Assembly (NCBI GenBank): GCA_013399305.1
Contig: VXAI01000050.1
Span: 124,001 to 188,000, forward strand
Origin: Rostratula benghalensis
Taxonomy: Eukaryota; Chordata; Aves; Charadriiformes; Rostratulidae
Direction: 5' to 3'
DNA: 64,000 nucleotides
Part shown: positions 1 through 13,095 of the stretch, piece after piece
Layout: each line of letters begins with the position of its first letter
How positions within the stretch are numbered: position 1 is the stretch's first letter
Position numbers and translations under genes: made by a program
Notes under the pieces: model-generated
Told to the model about the DNA's origin: nothing
Database searches by the model: none
Seen by the model: the letters and a program-made list of their open reading frames with translations, nothing else

Positions 1-596
1 AATGTAATTCTTTGATTCAGATGTCATTATGTGAAACAGGATTTACAATGTCTCCAAGAATTTGAGCTTTGAGGAGGATGGAATATTCGTCTTCCATACT
101 TTGATATTGGAAAGTTTAATACAATTGGAATGCATTTCAATTGCAAGTGTAGAAGTTCATAGTATCAAACATTGTATGCACTAGCTTTACTCATTCACAG
201 TAGGAAATTTTTTTTCTGTAGGAAAAAAAATCAATTATGAGAATCACCAAGTCAAATACAAAATAAGCTGTTTCTTAGAAGAGAATACCCAAGATGGTGA
301 GATGTGAGGTGATGCTACTCCTTTCTTACTTTTATACAAATTAGTCTTCAAAACTGTCCCAGAGTTCTTAAACTTGCACATCACCTTTTATTTGGCGATA
401 TCCTTATGTCTTAAAATAAAACCTGTAGAATAATACTGTCATATAATGCTGAGAGTAAACAAATCTAAAAAGTGAAATCACATTGCTGTTAATGTGACTT
501 GGTAGAATCAATGAAGCTTAAAAACAAAGTCCCTTGCATGATATTACATGGTCACACGGTGCTACTGGAGTTGACATGTTAACAGAGAGATGTATA

Positions 597-625
597 GCAT
601 CATAGAATCATTTAGGTTGCCAATG
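597..625 (-). repeat. Possible CR1 3' tail remnant
   Basis: The segment reads like the reverse complement of a CR1 3' terminus (ATCATAGAATCATTTAGGTTG). The match fades after about 25 bases, where a CR1 would continue into its 3' UTR. A short direct repeat of CCAATGGAT follows with a 22-bp spacing. It could be a very short insertion, an eroded copy or chance. Confidence 0.3.
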
Positions 626-880
626 GATCATTTAGAAATACCAATGGATTTGATTATTTCTGTTGTAGTGCTTATGTCCATGATATACCATCTGAAAATC
701 CTGCTAATCTTGGTGGTATGTAAATTTCCTTGGTATTTAGCTTCTACCAGTTAAACTTCTGGGTATATTCACATTTGGTAGACTGGGCAAAGCTCCCTAG
801 AGCCTGAAACCAGTGTGCTTGAAAGGCCATTGTACATAATTAAACCTGATCAAGGTCAATGAATTAGACACTCTCCCACT

Positions 881-914
881 TTCCTGTGGGCTCCGTTTCC
901 TTCCTGTGGGCTCC
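881..914. repeat. Short direct repeat, period 20
   Basis: TTCCTGTGGGCTCC occurs at 881 and again at 901, separated by six bases. Two copies only, identical over 14 bases. This looks like a small local duplication with no evident function. Confidence 0.7.
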
Positions 915-2980
915 AACTCATCAGGCTTTCTTGAAACACCCATCAAAAGTTCAAAGAATTTCAGTGAGCTCTTCTGCTTGGTTATGGATGTTTTGCTCTG
1001 AACCCAATCTAGTGGGTTTTTTCGGTTTTTTTCCTCTTCCTCACAATAACTTTTGTGTCTTTTATTCCAGGAAATCCACCTCCCTGTGATCCTGTCCAGA
1101 CAATCCACCTTTTTTTATCTCCTCCTCCTAATCATGTGTATCTCCTTTCAGCCAGGGCTTCCAGTTTTCCCCTTTTCCTTAGCCAGCGCTTTGTTTCTGT
1201 GAGCAGTTATATAGTTGTGTCTCTGGCACCTGAAGTGCAGAAGCAAGAACCTTCCCCTTTTACTGGTTCCTTCTAGAAATTCCTGAAGCATTTTAATCCT
1301 CCTGTCTTGACAGCCTTGTTCCTTGTAGCCTGAATGCTCCTTGTGTTAGCCCGTAAGCCTGATCTGCAAGGAGAAGGAAGGGTTGTCTGTGGTGCAGCTG
1401 TTGTGCTGTGATGCTCAGGACTTTTTCAGCTCTCCCTTTCCCAGAGCAAGGGCAGGCATCAGGACAGCTCAGCCTAGGTTTAATAAAGTGGACAGCAGAA
1501 GCACAGGTTGCAGTCTTACTTGCATGCTATATGTTGCTTGAAAAACTACATCAGTCTCCTGAAAAGAGGGATTGTTCTTCTGGAGCTTCTCGTACCCTTC
1601 AACTCATCTTGATACATTTCATCCCAATTTACCATGCTTTTCAGAGGTGAAAGTAGTAAAGGGTATAATGCCAGCTTTGAGAAAATATCTTAAAAATAAA
1701 AGGTCACTAGAATCTTGATATATTGACACAATTTTTTGCTTTTATATTTTTATGTACTGGTATTTACTGAACAAGATTTAAAGCCTTGGGATTTCTAAAA
1801 GACTGTGTTATCTTTGTTCATCAGGACAGTAAAAAAAGACATAAAAATAAGCCCACCGAGTTCTGTTTTAGCTACTGTAGTTTGAATATAATCCTATAAT
1901 CCTTAGCATTAATTCTTTATTCTAAGCTCGCTCTTTTAGTTATCTTCTCTATCAATGCTTTGATTCCAGTTATGCTTTTAAAGCATTTTCCAGAAAGAAC
2001 ATTTACCTGAGAATGACTAAATTGAGCTCACAATTCACAAGAGCTTTCTTTCGTTTCTAAGAAGTGTCTTATTTCCAGCTCGGTTCTTGTAGGCATCACC
2101 TCTGAGCAAATTTGCAGTGCTGCATTTACTGTTTTCTGATGCACTGTATGGCTGTTTGCCTGCTTGCTAGACGGGACTTTGTTCTCCTTACTCTCAGCTG
2201 CCAGCTCTTGGCCGCATCACCTGCTGTCGTACATTGTTTTGCAAATGCCGTTCCTGGCCCCACATCCTGTTTGCTTCTTGTCTTATGCTATTTCTAGCAG
2301 TATTCCCTTTGTGAGCGTTCTCCTAAGTTTTCACTTGGCATTCTTCCTGTTTTTATTTTCTTCTGTAACTAAAGTAAGTTTATTTGTGTTTTGGCGTTTT
2401 CTTTTTGTCTTCTGCAGCCCGCCATATCACATAGCACTTGCTTTTTGAGTGTGAAGTCATCTCTTTTGTTAGTTCCTTGCCTCTCGCCCTCCAGCCTGCA
2501 ATTTTGGATATCTGAACTGAATTAGTATCTGATCTGTTATAATGAAATCTGCCAAGTGCCTTAATTATAATTCTGACTTATTAGTTTAAAATGAATAAAA
2601 GGTTCTTCAAGGAATTCTTTCACTTTTTCCAGTTTCATTTGCAATCTTTCAAAAGTATCTCTTTTGGGGGTTTCATTATTATTGCAATTTCAATTCAGAG
2701 CTTGCACTTCCAATTTGGCTCTGCTTGGAAACTGGTTAAGCTACCAGTAGGTACAGGAGTACAGGTTCAGGAAAAATAAAAAAGTAGTTATCAGTTAAAT
2801 TTATTTTTTACTTCAGATGGATACCAGCTTTTCCCATACAGATGTCACATACTTATCTGGTTTTCTTCGTAGCATTCTTCGATGTAACAGTAGTTTTGGC
2901 TGGTTAGTGGCATTCAGTTCCTACACTACTATTTTCTACTCTCTTTTTCTTAACGGCCTGCCTTCCTTCCTTCTCTGATA

Positions 2981-3125
2981 ATCATAAAATAGTTCAGTTA
3001 CTAACTATGGAGTTATAGACTTAAAACTTTGGAGTTTTGTAGTCCAAGCACCTGTTTAAAGAGTCTAGTATTAGATCAGATTGTGCAGGGATTGTGATGT
3101 TGGGAAGGTGCTGCACCTGACCATA
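2981..3125 (-). repeat. Possible old CR1 3' fragment
   Basis: It starts with ATCATAAAATAGTTCAG, close to the reverse complement of a CR1 3' end. It continues with a block like the CR1 3' UTR (a TAGTCCAA-type motif near 3040, then an AGATCAGATTGTGCAGGG-type motif near 3074). Divergence is much higher than in the other copies, so an older subfamily is likely. The right boundary is uncertain. Confidence 0.4.
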
Positions 3126-4009
3126 TCCTGATGTTCCCAGCTAGTTGCTCAAGTAGGATGAGTGCATATTTCTGAAGATGCTTACACTGATGTGATTCTG
3201 TAGAAAGTGATGGTAATTCTGCTGGAACTGGAGGTATGGCTGATAGAATACAGCCCTCCATGAGTGTAACAGTCAGTATAGCCAGAACCTCACCATTATG
3301 TCAAGAAAATATTTTAAAGAAAGCAAAAAGCTAAGATTAGGTAGGAAATCAGTCCCTTTGTACTCTTTTTGTCTTAGTATAGTATTAGATTTTTCTTTAA
3401 GTTCTTTGTTCTGTGGTAGCGGCCATTTTGCTGTATTTGAACTTACGTGTTTAATTCAAATATTTTAGTGTTACTGGAGTCTTAATTTTAAGAACATTAG
3501 TCAGATGTTACATATTTGACCAAATGAAAATTAGTGTTATGCAGAGATATGGCAGAGTTCTTGATTTAATATATATACATATATAGTCTGGAAAAAAGTG
3601 GAGAGACGTATTTGAGTGGGGAAGCTTTGCGCTTACCTCCTTGAGGAAGAAAGTGTTATATTTGCCCAGCGATAAATATGGAGAGTTAATAAATGCTGTG
3701 TAGGAATTGCAAATAATGCCTATCCACCATTTCAAATATTTTTAGTACTGTTTGGAAATGAAGACTATCCTTGAAGGACAGATGGCAATTGCATATGAAG
3801 CCCTTTCTGAACTGTTTGCTGCCTCAGGCTCTATGATAAAATAGGAAAGTTGACAATATGCACTGTATTATCCTTTCATGCAAATATAGTCACTTCATGC
3901 AGAGTTCTCCTGTAGGTATTTCATTTTACATAGATAGTTCATAGGTAAGCTATTATGTTTTCATAACAAAAAGCATTAGTTCTTGCTTGTGTCATTTATA
4001 TGTTTGAGA

Positions 4010-4050
4010 ATAGCTTTATAATTAGGATTTATAGCTTTATAAGTAGGATA
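4010..4050. repeat. Short direct repeat, period 21
   Basis: ATAGCTTTATAA-type sequence occurs at 4010 and 4031 with the following AGGAT kept in both copies. It is a two-copy local duplication in AT-rich DNA. Confidence 0.6.
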
Positions 4051-6891
4051 AGTTGAAAGTTGTAACTTTTTTCCTGAAGGTTTCAGTAGTGACTACTCTG
4101 CTTCTGTCTTCATGCTATTTTTGTGTTTCGGTTTTGTTATAAATGTTGAGTATATTGAATATTCCAATATTGGAATGCGTTACAATTGTGTAAGTATCTC
4201 ATCCTTGCTTAGAATGTATCCAGTTTTCATACACATTTATGCCTAAACCCTGATAATTCCATCCCACTTTAACTCTGTACTATTGATAAACCAAATTAAT
4301 GTGCACAGTGTCACATGCCTCATGAAAGCAGTGGGAATACTTTCTACTTCAAATCCTGGGAAACTATAGACACCGATTTCACTTGTGTAAATGTGGTTCA
4401 TTTACACAAGCCATTCAGTGAAGTGCTACTACCTCTGACATTTCAGTGAAATGTAAGACCAGAAGGAGGGAGTGCTGATACAATTAGGTATGAAGCCTTT
4501 TTAAATGGGGCCTTCTGTCCCCAAAGACTTGCTTATGTCTGCACATTTATTTTTTTATAGTGACAAAAAATGAGCTGTGTAAGCATGTATGGAACCTACC
4601 ATGCTTTGGTTTCCAGAATATTTGCAAAATTTCCACAAGCTCTGAATATCATACCAGGTCAATAATGTAGCTGGATGGGCATATATTGACAACATTTTTT
4701 TTTTTTTTGCCTTTTTCTTTCCTGTTTTAAATATTAACCGTACTTCATGCAGATCCCTTTTATATATTTAGATTTTCCTTGTTCTTCTATTACAGACATT
4801 TATCAGAAGACACTAAGTTAGAGGAAGCAGTTCAAGAATATTTTTGCTTGCTTTTGTAAAGCTTGGGCTCTCTAAATGAATTCTGAACTTCCCATGTTGC
4901 CTACTGACAAGTATTGTGCATAAGAAGCTTGTATTATTGTAGGTCACTGAATTAATTCTTAAAATGCCAATTGACATGATTCCCTTAGGGAGTTGTAAGT
5001 TGCAGCCTTATATTATGTTCCAGCACAAATGTGGAAATTCAGTGTTTTAGAAGGGAAAGTGTTTGTGGTACTGAAAGAGCTGAACATGAATCAGAGGATG
5101 CTTTTCTAGCATTTAAATTCTAATAGATGGAAATAGGCAGACTTTCTAGGGATTTTTCTCGGGAGGAAATTGGGACAGGTCTTCTTACTTCTGGCACCAA
5201 ACTTTGCTACAGCAATTGATTGTTCGATTTTGCATAACCAAAAATGGGAATTAAAATATTAATAACGGATACAGTTTAGTTCAGTCTAGACAAGGACACT
5301 AAATACATGAAGAGAAATTGCTGAAATTAAGCTATCCAGAACTATTTGTGTGAGTGATTATTGATTGGGAAGATCTATGAGATGATACTGGTATTTGTTA
5401 TATCCTGCTGACATATGGCATGCATTCTGTTTCCATCAAATAGTCAAAAATAGAATATTGTAGATGAGATATGATAATTAATGGGCTTTTTCACTTGATT
5501 ATAGCACCGTCTGATAGCAGTGCTGTGCTAAATGGCTTGTGAGCAAATGGTCTCTAGTCCTTGTGCAGTTTATAAAAATGGTCATTTTTATTTTGTAGAA
5601 TTGTGAAACATGATATTAAGTTTTTGAGTCTGAAAACAGGGTTGCTGTCTTTGGTCTGTCCTTCATTACAGAAACCCTCTAATATCATCTTGTCTACTTG
5701 AAAATTAAAACTTGTTTAGGACTAATACAGAAGTTGCCAGAATTAAAAAATCACTTATTGTGGAAGTGCTGTGAGTTTCTACAAGCATAATTGTATGCCA
5801 GTGTATCCTTCTCCTCTTTTCAGTATCAGGATTTTTTTTCCCTGTAGGTAGGTACAGTAGGACCTTTTCCATTTAACATGGCAGAGTGATTGTGACCCTC
5901 TGAAACTTGTCTGTGATGCGGTTGAACCATGACTCTTGAATTAGTAATCCCCACCTTACTGACAGGAAATACACCAAGAAAACAGTTAATCTACTTTCAA
6001 CTACCTAGGATAAAACACTGGGTAATACATGTTATAGAATTTTATTTTCTTTGACAGCAGGAAGAAAGCCTTTATAGTATATTGTGTCATTTTCCAATTC
6101 ACAACTCTAATTTGTATGATCGTGTCCTCGAATAAGCAGAATTCTTTCTGTGAAAGTTTATATTAATAATGCATATATCATTTTAATTTACATTTTTTGC
6201 TCAAGATTATTTTTTTTATTAGCTTTTGATTTTGTGGCTTTTATCTGCATGTGAAGCTTTTAATGGCACCACAGCATGTCAAGATGTCATAACTACTTTA
6301 TGCTAAACTCTAAAAGCTGTTTTATATGTAGGGTTACACAGTTAATGATGGGTTAAAAGCTAACAGCAGTTGAGGGAAGAAGAGGGAGGGAAGGAAGTGC
6401 TTTCTTTGTATTGCTCAGACTTCACAGTGAATTTACATGAGAATTTTATCAGCATTCTTGGTGATATGCCTACTCTGAATGAATTCCCCACAGATGCAAA
6501 TTTTTGGACTGGCTTTTTATCTTTCTTCTTTTGAGATACTGGCTTAAAAGGATGGATCTGTCTTTTTTGTCTAGAGAATGATGCCTTGAGACTTACTTGC
6601 CATATATTTCAGACAGTCTATCCAGCTGGTGAAAGTAAAGAACTGTTCTGCAGACAGCTTTGACTTGTACTAGGGGTGAGGTTAAGGTGGACAAGTGGGG
6701 AGGGTGGCCACTTCTTTACCACCCCTTTTACTATAGTTAGTGGAAAGTACTGAAAATACTGCATGCTCTGAGCATAACCCTGCTTATGTGTAAGAAATCT
6801 AAAAAACCTTGGACATTTTATTAAGGCAAGTATCCATGCCTTTCTATCTTCACTAAACTCAAAAATGTAGGTCATGGGATCACATCTTTGA

Positions 6892-7566
6892 CCATAGGGT
6901 AATTCAGGTTGGAAGGGACCTCTGAATGTCCAACCTCTTATCTAGAGCAGGGCCAATTATGATGTCAGACCAGGTTCTGCTGGGCTTTATCCAGTTGGGT
7001 CTTGAAGACTTCTGAAGATGGAGACTGTATAAATTCTCTGAGAAGCCTCTTCCACTGCACATCTGTCCTCATTGGGAAAAAGTTTTTCCTTATATCCAGT
7101 CTGAACCTGTCTTGTTTCAGTTGATGTCCATTGTCTCCTGTGCACTCACCATGTACCAGTGTGTGAAGGGCCTGTCTGTGTTTTCTTGATAAGCTTGTAG
7201 GTATTGGCATGCTTTTAAGCCCATCTGCAGCTGTCTCTTCTCCAGGCAGAGCAAGCTTGTTCTCTTAGCTGCCTCTTGAGTGTACCAGGCCCTGACCAGC
7301 CTGGTGGCCATCTGCTGAGCTGCTCCATTTTATCAATGTCTTTCTTTTCTTGGGAGCAAAAAAACGGAGACAGAATTTTTAGGTTCCCTGTCTGTGTATC
7401 CACTGATCCCCAGGATGATTTGGTATCATCTGCAAGTTGATCGGAATGAACTCTGTCACCTCTAGGTTATTGATAAAGAAGTTGAACGGGCTGGTATAGA
7501 CACCTGCAGTACTTCATAAAGCACCACCCATAAACCACTACCCTCTGAACCAGAGCATCCAACTTT
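6892..7566 (-). mobile_element. CR1 LINE, 5'-truncated, minus strand
   Basis: The plus strand opens with CATAGGGTAATTCAGGTTGGAAGGGACCTCTG, the reverse complement of a CR1 3' end. It then runs through the 3' UTR into the C-terminal part of ORF2. Read on the minus strand, fragments typical of the CR1 ORF2 tail are visible near 6965-7400, broken across several frames (for example FRLDIRKNFF near 7080, and a WPPGWSGPGT segment near 7290). Copies of this family are normally 5'-truncated on insertion, and this one stops near 7566 at a run of 15 T. Stops and frameshifts rule out a functional protein. The 5' boundary is approximate. Confidence 0.88.
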
Positions 7567-10500
7567 TTTTTTTTTTTTAATCTTGTTTATTTTCCTCCTA
7601 TCCAGACTGCAACGTCCTGATGTTGATACAAGAATATTGTGAGAGAAGTAAAATTACATGATCATTATTGACTTTCATGTTCCTTTTGAGTTAGAAAAAC
7701 TTCTTTTAGTAATATTTTAGTAATTATATTTTCAAGTTTAATACAGTAGCTTAATATATTTTATAGTGCAATAAAAATAGCACTCCTGTGTAGAAGACAA
7801 AGTCACGGGTCATTTAACCTAAACTCAGTAAAGTCAAATAGATGATAACTATTACTTTGACTTGAAGATACTTGTGATTGGGTTGGGTTTTTTGGTGGTT
7901 TTGTTCATAGCTTTTTTTCTTAAGTTTCCAAGCAGAAGATTTTTAAAACCAATGTTTTCCAGATCGGATGCTTGCAGATGACCTGGCAAAAAGCCAAGCT
8001 GAAAAATATGTTTATTTGAAATGAAGCTTTTATCTATAAAGATGACTTGAAAGACTAGTAACCAGTATGTAGTAGAATAGTGTGCTTAATGCCATTTGTT
8101 TTTCTAAATTGAGAACGGTGGTCTGTTCTTCTTAAAAGCCAGTAATCAGTATCTGTAAGGATATTTGCTGGTTTTCAGATAAGTAGAACACTGGACTCCA
8201 CATAACTTTGAGTAAATTAGTTATGTGGGCTTTTTTCTAGCACACAAGGAAGACAGGATCAAATGATTGCATTAGGATGCATGCTTGTTAGAAGGGTTTT
8301 TTTTGTTGTGTTTTTGGTTTGTTGGTTGTGTATTTGTTAGGTTTTTTTTTTTTCCCCCTTTTCTTTTCCCTATCAGATGGAACTGCTGTAGGAGGTGGCA
8401 TGATTTTGTGGCTTGATTGGTTCTCTATGCAGAAAATGCTGAGGACTACATTAGGAAAAGGTGTAGAATTCATTTTGTATAATGTGAAACTTGAAGGCTG
8501 ATGTTTTAAGCTGTAAGCACGATCAGCCAAAATCTAGGAAACCCCCCCAAATGTTCTGCTTGGCATAGTCTGGGATTTTATGCGTTACCTCCTCCATCAC
8601 AAAACCTCATTTGCCAATGTAACTGCAATAGGACCGTTGCTTCAAGGCAGTGATGTGTCAGGTAGTTCTTGCACTATTGCATGCCACCTGGCGTGCTCAG
8701 GATTGGGATTGGTAGTGGCAAATACTGGAAAATTACAACATTTGTATTGTGGAAAAAAAATGTGGTGTTTTCTTCCTTTAGGTCCCAGTATTATGAGGGT
8801 GACAAAGGGCTCTTCTCTGTTTTGGTAAATTACCGGAATTGCAGCCTGGTACGTTTTGTCACAGGAGTGACGCCAGAGGGGGAAGATGACTCTCTGCTCT
8901 GGGCAAGAAAATCCAAATGGAAATAGCAAATCATTTTAGAGTGTAGTTAACATGTGTTGTCATGGGGCTGGAAGAAAACCTGAAGATTTGGGTCTTGATG
9001 TAACTTTTGATCATATATATTGTACAGCTTTGAAAAGTATTGTGCAACTTCATACGTAATAGATGTTCTTTTTCTTTTTAATGGCTTTTGTGTCTGTGTG
9101 TACTATTCATCAGGAAAAAAAAAAATCAAGCTTAGTCAATCAACTACACTGTGTTCAGCTCTTTATCTTTTTGAGCCTGAGACAGCTTCAAGGAACTCAA
9201 TATTTGTCATCCTTCCCCCAACACCTTTCATATTTTTTTTCACCCAATAGCAAGAAAAACTGGCATTTTTGGTGTGAATCTATACATATGTATACATCTG
9301 TGTGTGTGTGTATATATATATATGTATAAACTCTCAGTAATGTCACATAATATTATGAAATGCTACTAAATTATCAATGCATTTCTAATCTGATAAGTTT
9401 TTTACCAAACAGACAAAAGCTTTTCTCTTTTTTAATTTGGGACAGCTCCTTCCAAAGTCGTACTTATCACTATGCAGCTTTGCGTACTAGAATATCCTGT
9501 AATTTCCTCCTTTTATTATAAAGAAACAAAATGTGCATTTTGTGGTGACATGAAAAAAAATGTTTGAAAGAAAGCCTTTTCACTGTGATTGCTTTTGTAA
9601 CTCTCTTCAAACAACTTCGTGCTATGGGTGACAGTCTTGAATTTTTTGGATGAGTAATGTCTGGGAAACCTCATGGTGTGTAAGAACTTATTTGATTGTA
9701 ACAGTTTGCAGGCACATACATTTAATTTGAATCTTAATGTAAAATACACCATGAGAAGTGGCATACATGGGACATTTTTACCTGTGGAGTTCACAGGGGT
9801 TTTTTTGGGGGGGATTATGTGTTTATGTTTTTGTATTTCTTTTTTTTAATATTGAGGCGATGCACATTTTAAACCAAGTCAGTTGTGACTTGCTTTAAAA
9901 TATGTATCTATGTTTCACTTGCTGGCATTCATTTTGAAAGCTGTTGGCAGATAACATTAACTCTCACAGTATCTGGTCTAATTCCTGCGATGTATTGTGA
10001 CTAAAGGGTCTTGCTGGTACAAAGTCTCAGCCTTTTTGATAAATGTCATACCTGGCAGATTGGGTTCAAGGTTATTGTCTGAGTTTTAACAATTTGTCAA
10101 CAGTTGGTTCCTTCTGCAGTCTTAATACCATTCTTCTGAAAGTCTATTTTTTCATATTGCATGGTATCACACCTCTATCCCTTTTCTACTAGCCATGTTG
10201 TTTGGTCACAAGTGTGAATTGCTGTTTCTTTGTTACTAATGCATGAAATATATGGAAATCTGAGGTTTCTGTCCATCTATAAAACAGAACAAAATCAAAG
10301 TGATGATATTTTCATTTCAGGTTTAGGAATGATTTGATGTAGTAAATAATATTCTAGATCTAGCATGTTTGTTCTGCGAACCTGACCTGTTCGTTGTCTT
10401 CCCTGAAATTCTAAAAACAATATACAGCTGGATTCTGTTCAGTGACTAGATTACATGTGTATGAAGTTACTGAGGGATTATCTGATGATTTCCCTTCTTC

Positions 10501-11571
10501 AAGCTTTGCTGCTGCATATAGACTTGGAACTGAAAGATTAGTAAACTTATTTCCTTAATGCTTTCCTTCCGTCTGCCTCATGACAGAGAAGTTACATGGA
10601 ACATTTCAGAACAAAGGGAATTTTGGAACAGAAATTGTAACAAAAGGAAAATGATGAAATTAATTGGAAGTTGGCAAATGTTATGTTAATTTACTTCTAT
10701 AGACTGTTTTTGTTTGTTCTGGCATTTCAGAAATACCTTTGTCAGCTTACAACTTATTCTGTTCTATTAAATTGGGAGACAGGAAAAACACTTTTGCAGA
10801 TAAACATTACAATTATTTAAGAAAAATATGAAGACTCATAACTGACTTCTCAATTTGACTTTCTCAAACTCAAACTTCTCATGAGTTTGGTTTCTGTCAT
10901 CTAATTCCTATACTTCCTTACTTCTTCTAGAAGTTACTAAAATAATAGTATAGGACAGGCAAAAGACAGACCTTACTTCTAGATTTGATTACTGTCATTA
11001 AAACCATAACCTTGCTCTCTTATGCTCATAAACACTGATGTATATATTGTTAAAATATTCAGTAGCTATTGAAGATACTGTTCCAGGAGATCACTTAATT
11101 ATCTAGTTAATTGGGTATTTTCCATTTTGTTTCGTCACTCTAACAAATAAGAAATGCAAATTTTTGGACTGCCTTTGAGAAACACCTGCTTTTACTTATT
11201 AAAATTAATATGAAAGCATTTTCTTTCCCTGACTTCGTATTTTTGCCTTTGTACTTTGGGTTCTGTTCTCTGACTGAGGCACCTTAAAGGTAGCCATTAT
11301 ACTGCTGAATATCAACAGGCTTAGTTCCTCTTTATGGGCTTTCCGTACTTAGGTTTAAAAAAGGCATATAAACATCTATTTGCAATGGTAATGATGGCAA
11401 ATCTTCTGTTAATACTTAGCTGTGTGGCTGAAGAGCAGTTAAAGGAATTATGCTTCAGTAAACTCCGATTTGAAAAAGGGGAAAAAAGCCTTATTTGAGC
11501 AATGGTTCACTCTTGGCTGTTTGTATTTTTCGAAACAGGATTCTAATTTTCTCTTTGATAGATAATCCTGT
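7567..11571. other. Unique non-coding DNA
   Basis: No supported gene or recognised mobile element. It holds a (TG)n(TA)n microsatellite at 9299-9323, several poly-T runs, and a locally less AT-rich block at 8580-8930 with open frames on both strands. That block has a polypyrimidine/AG signal near 8781 but no homology that I recognise. Confidence 0.6.
9299..9323. repeat. (TG)6(TA)6 compound microsatellite
   Basis: Six TG units are followed directly by about six TA units, then TGTATA. A compound dinucleotide repeat of this length is likely to vary in length between individuals. Confidence 0.85.
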
Positions 11572-12362
11572 AATAGAATCATGGAATGGTTTGAGTCTGA
11601 AGGGACCTTACAGATCATCAAGTTCCAACCCCCCTGCGGTGGGCAGGGACACCTCCCACTAGACCAGCTTGCTCAAAGCCCCATCCAGCCTGGCCTTGAA
11701 CACCTCCAGGGAGGAGGCGTCCACAACTTCCCTGGGCAGCCTGTTCCAGTGCCTCACAACTCTCACAGTAAAGAATTTCTTTCTGACATCTAATCGAAAT
11801 CTCTTCTCTTCCAGTTTAAAACTACTACACTGTGTCTTATCTCTACGCTTCCTGATAAAGTGTCTCTCCCCATCTTTCCTGAAGGCCCCCTTCAGATACT
11901 GGAAGGCTGCTATAAGGTCTTGGTCTCCCCGGAGCCTTCCCTTCTCCAGGCTGAACCACCCAGCTCTCTCAGCCTGTCTTCACAGGAGAGGTCCTCCATC
12001 CCTCTGATCATTTTTGTGGCCTTCTGCTGGACACACTCTAACAGGTCCATGTTCTTCTTAAATTAGAGGCTCCAGAGCTGGATGCAGTACTCCAGGTGGA
12101 TTCTCACGAGAGCAGAGTAGAGGGACAGAATCACCTCCTTGAACCTGCTGGCCACACTTCTTTCAGTGTGGACCAGGATATGATTAGCTTTTTGGGCTGC
12201 AAGTGCACATTGCTGGCTCATGTTGAGCTTCTCGTCCAGCAGCACTCTCAAGTTCTCCCACTCAGTGCTACTCTCCAGCCTGTATTTGTGCTTGGGATTG
12301 CTGTGATCCAGATGCAGGTCCTTGCACTTGGCCTTGTTGTACGTCTTGAGGTTCATATGTCA
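11572..12362 (-). mobile_element. CR1 LINE, 5'-truncated, minus strand
   Basis: The plus strand begins with TAGAATCATGGAATGGTTTG and continues through the full CR1 3' UTR block (GAAGGGACCTTACAGATCATC) into the ORF2 tail. On the minus strand a 97-codon frame at 12063-12356 reads as the C-terminal side of CR1 ORF2. Its segments include [20 protein letters not shown] and SLYSALVRIHLEYCIQLWSL, the region downstream of the reverse-transcriptase domain. The rest of ORF2 toward the 3' end is spread over other frames, so indels have accumulated. The RT and endonuclease regions are absent. Only about 210 bases separate its truncated 5' end from the plus-strand CR1 fragment at 12574. Confidence 0.93.
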
Positions 12363-12503
12363 TTTGGTAGGAGTTCACAAAAATAGTGAGGTTGCATCCT
12401 GATGCATGGTGATTCCTTAGCTGAAAGCATACATAAGAAACCAAAGCACTAACTCACCTAATAGTTTAGGTCATTCTTATATAGTTACCCTCCTTATGAT
12501 ATA

Positions 12504-12590
12504 TTTATAAAAAATAAATTTGCAGGCTGTCCAGATAAATCTATATATATATGTCTTATAAAAGATAAAGATACAGGCTGCCCAGAGAGG
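12504..12590. repeat. Diverged tandem duplication, about 51 bp, at a CR1 edge
   Basis: A stretch ending in GCAGGCTGTCCAGATA (12522-12537) recurs as ACAGGCTGCCCAGAGA (12573-12588), each preceded by a similar TTATAAAA(A/G)ATAAA block. The unit spans flank plus the first bases of the CR1 fragment at 12574, so it overlaps the left junction of that insertion. Confidence 0.5.
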
Positions 12591-12728
12591 CGGTGGAGTC
12601 TCCATCTCTGGAGACGTTCATAATCTTCCTGAACAACCTGCTCTAGGAGGACCTGTTTTGGCCTTTCCAAAAGGATCTCATCTCCAGAGATCCCTTTCAA
12701 CCCCATATCATTCTGTGATTCTGTGATA
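12574..12728 (+). mobile_element. CR1 3' end fragment, plus strand
   Basis: It opens with CAGGCTGCCCAGAGAGGCGG, the CR1 ORF2 C-terminal region, and runs through the gene end and short 3' UTR (GATCCCTTTCAACCCCATAT). It finishes with two copies of the ATTCTGTG octamer at 12710-12725. At about 155 bases it is strongly 5'-truncated. It points the opposite way to the copies on either side. Confidence 0.9.
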
Positions 12729-13095
12729 GTGTTTAACAGATAGAAGGCTATCTCCCTGATGGTAAAATTGTAAAATACCACATCTTCTAGCCTTGCTTTG
12801 CTATATCAGCAAAATTACTATTTAAGCTCTGTCACTAACTCAATTACGAGAAAAGGTATTGAATTTTTTTTTTTTTTGGATGAAGTGAGTGAGTCAGTAA
12901 CGATTCATTTGCAATATGAATAGAAGACATTCTAAGTATTTCAATTTTCTATCTCAAGTGAAAGAGCAGTTATTAAAGTGTAACACCCCACAGACAAGGA
13001 ACAAAACTGCGTATTTTTTGTAGCATTCTGGTTGCCATTGTCACTTGTGTGTCCCTGTTAAATTCTACTAGTGACCACAAATAAATTTTAGCTCC
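12729..13095. other. Unique spacer between CR1 copies
   Basis: AT-rich sequence with a run of 14 T at 12864-12877. Nothing recognisable. Confidence 0.7.

Larger units (their letters stand above)
1..6891. other. Unique AT-rich non-coding DNA
   Basis: No supported gene. Open frames here are short and show no recognisable domain. It holds a 20-bp-period duplication at 881-914, a 21-bp-period duplication at 4010-4050, a run of 14 T at 4695-4708 and a purine-rich patch near 6372-6400. Two possible CR1 remnants (597-625 and 2981-3125) are listed separately. I see no CpG-rich promoter-like segment. It could be intergenic or intronic. Confidence 0.7.

Noticed and set aside
669..715. 47-nt splice-bracketed segment
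   Set aside because: Two frames are open by chance, the pyrimidine tract is weak and the donor (GTG/GTATGT) is moderate.
8580..8929. Overlapping open frames on both strands with a possible acceptor near 8781
   Set aside because: Frames overlap on opposite strands, peptides are unrecognised and the donor (TTTTG/GTAAAT) is weak.
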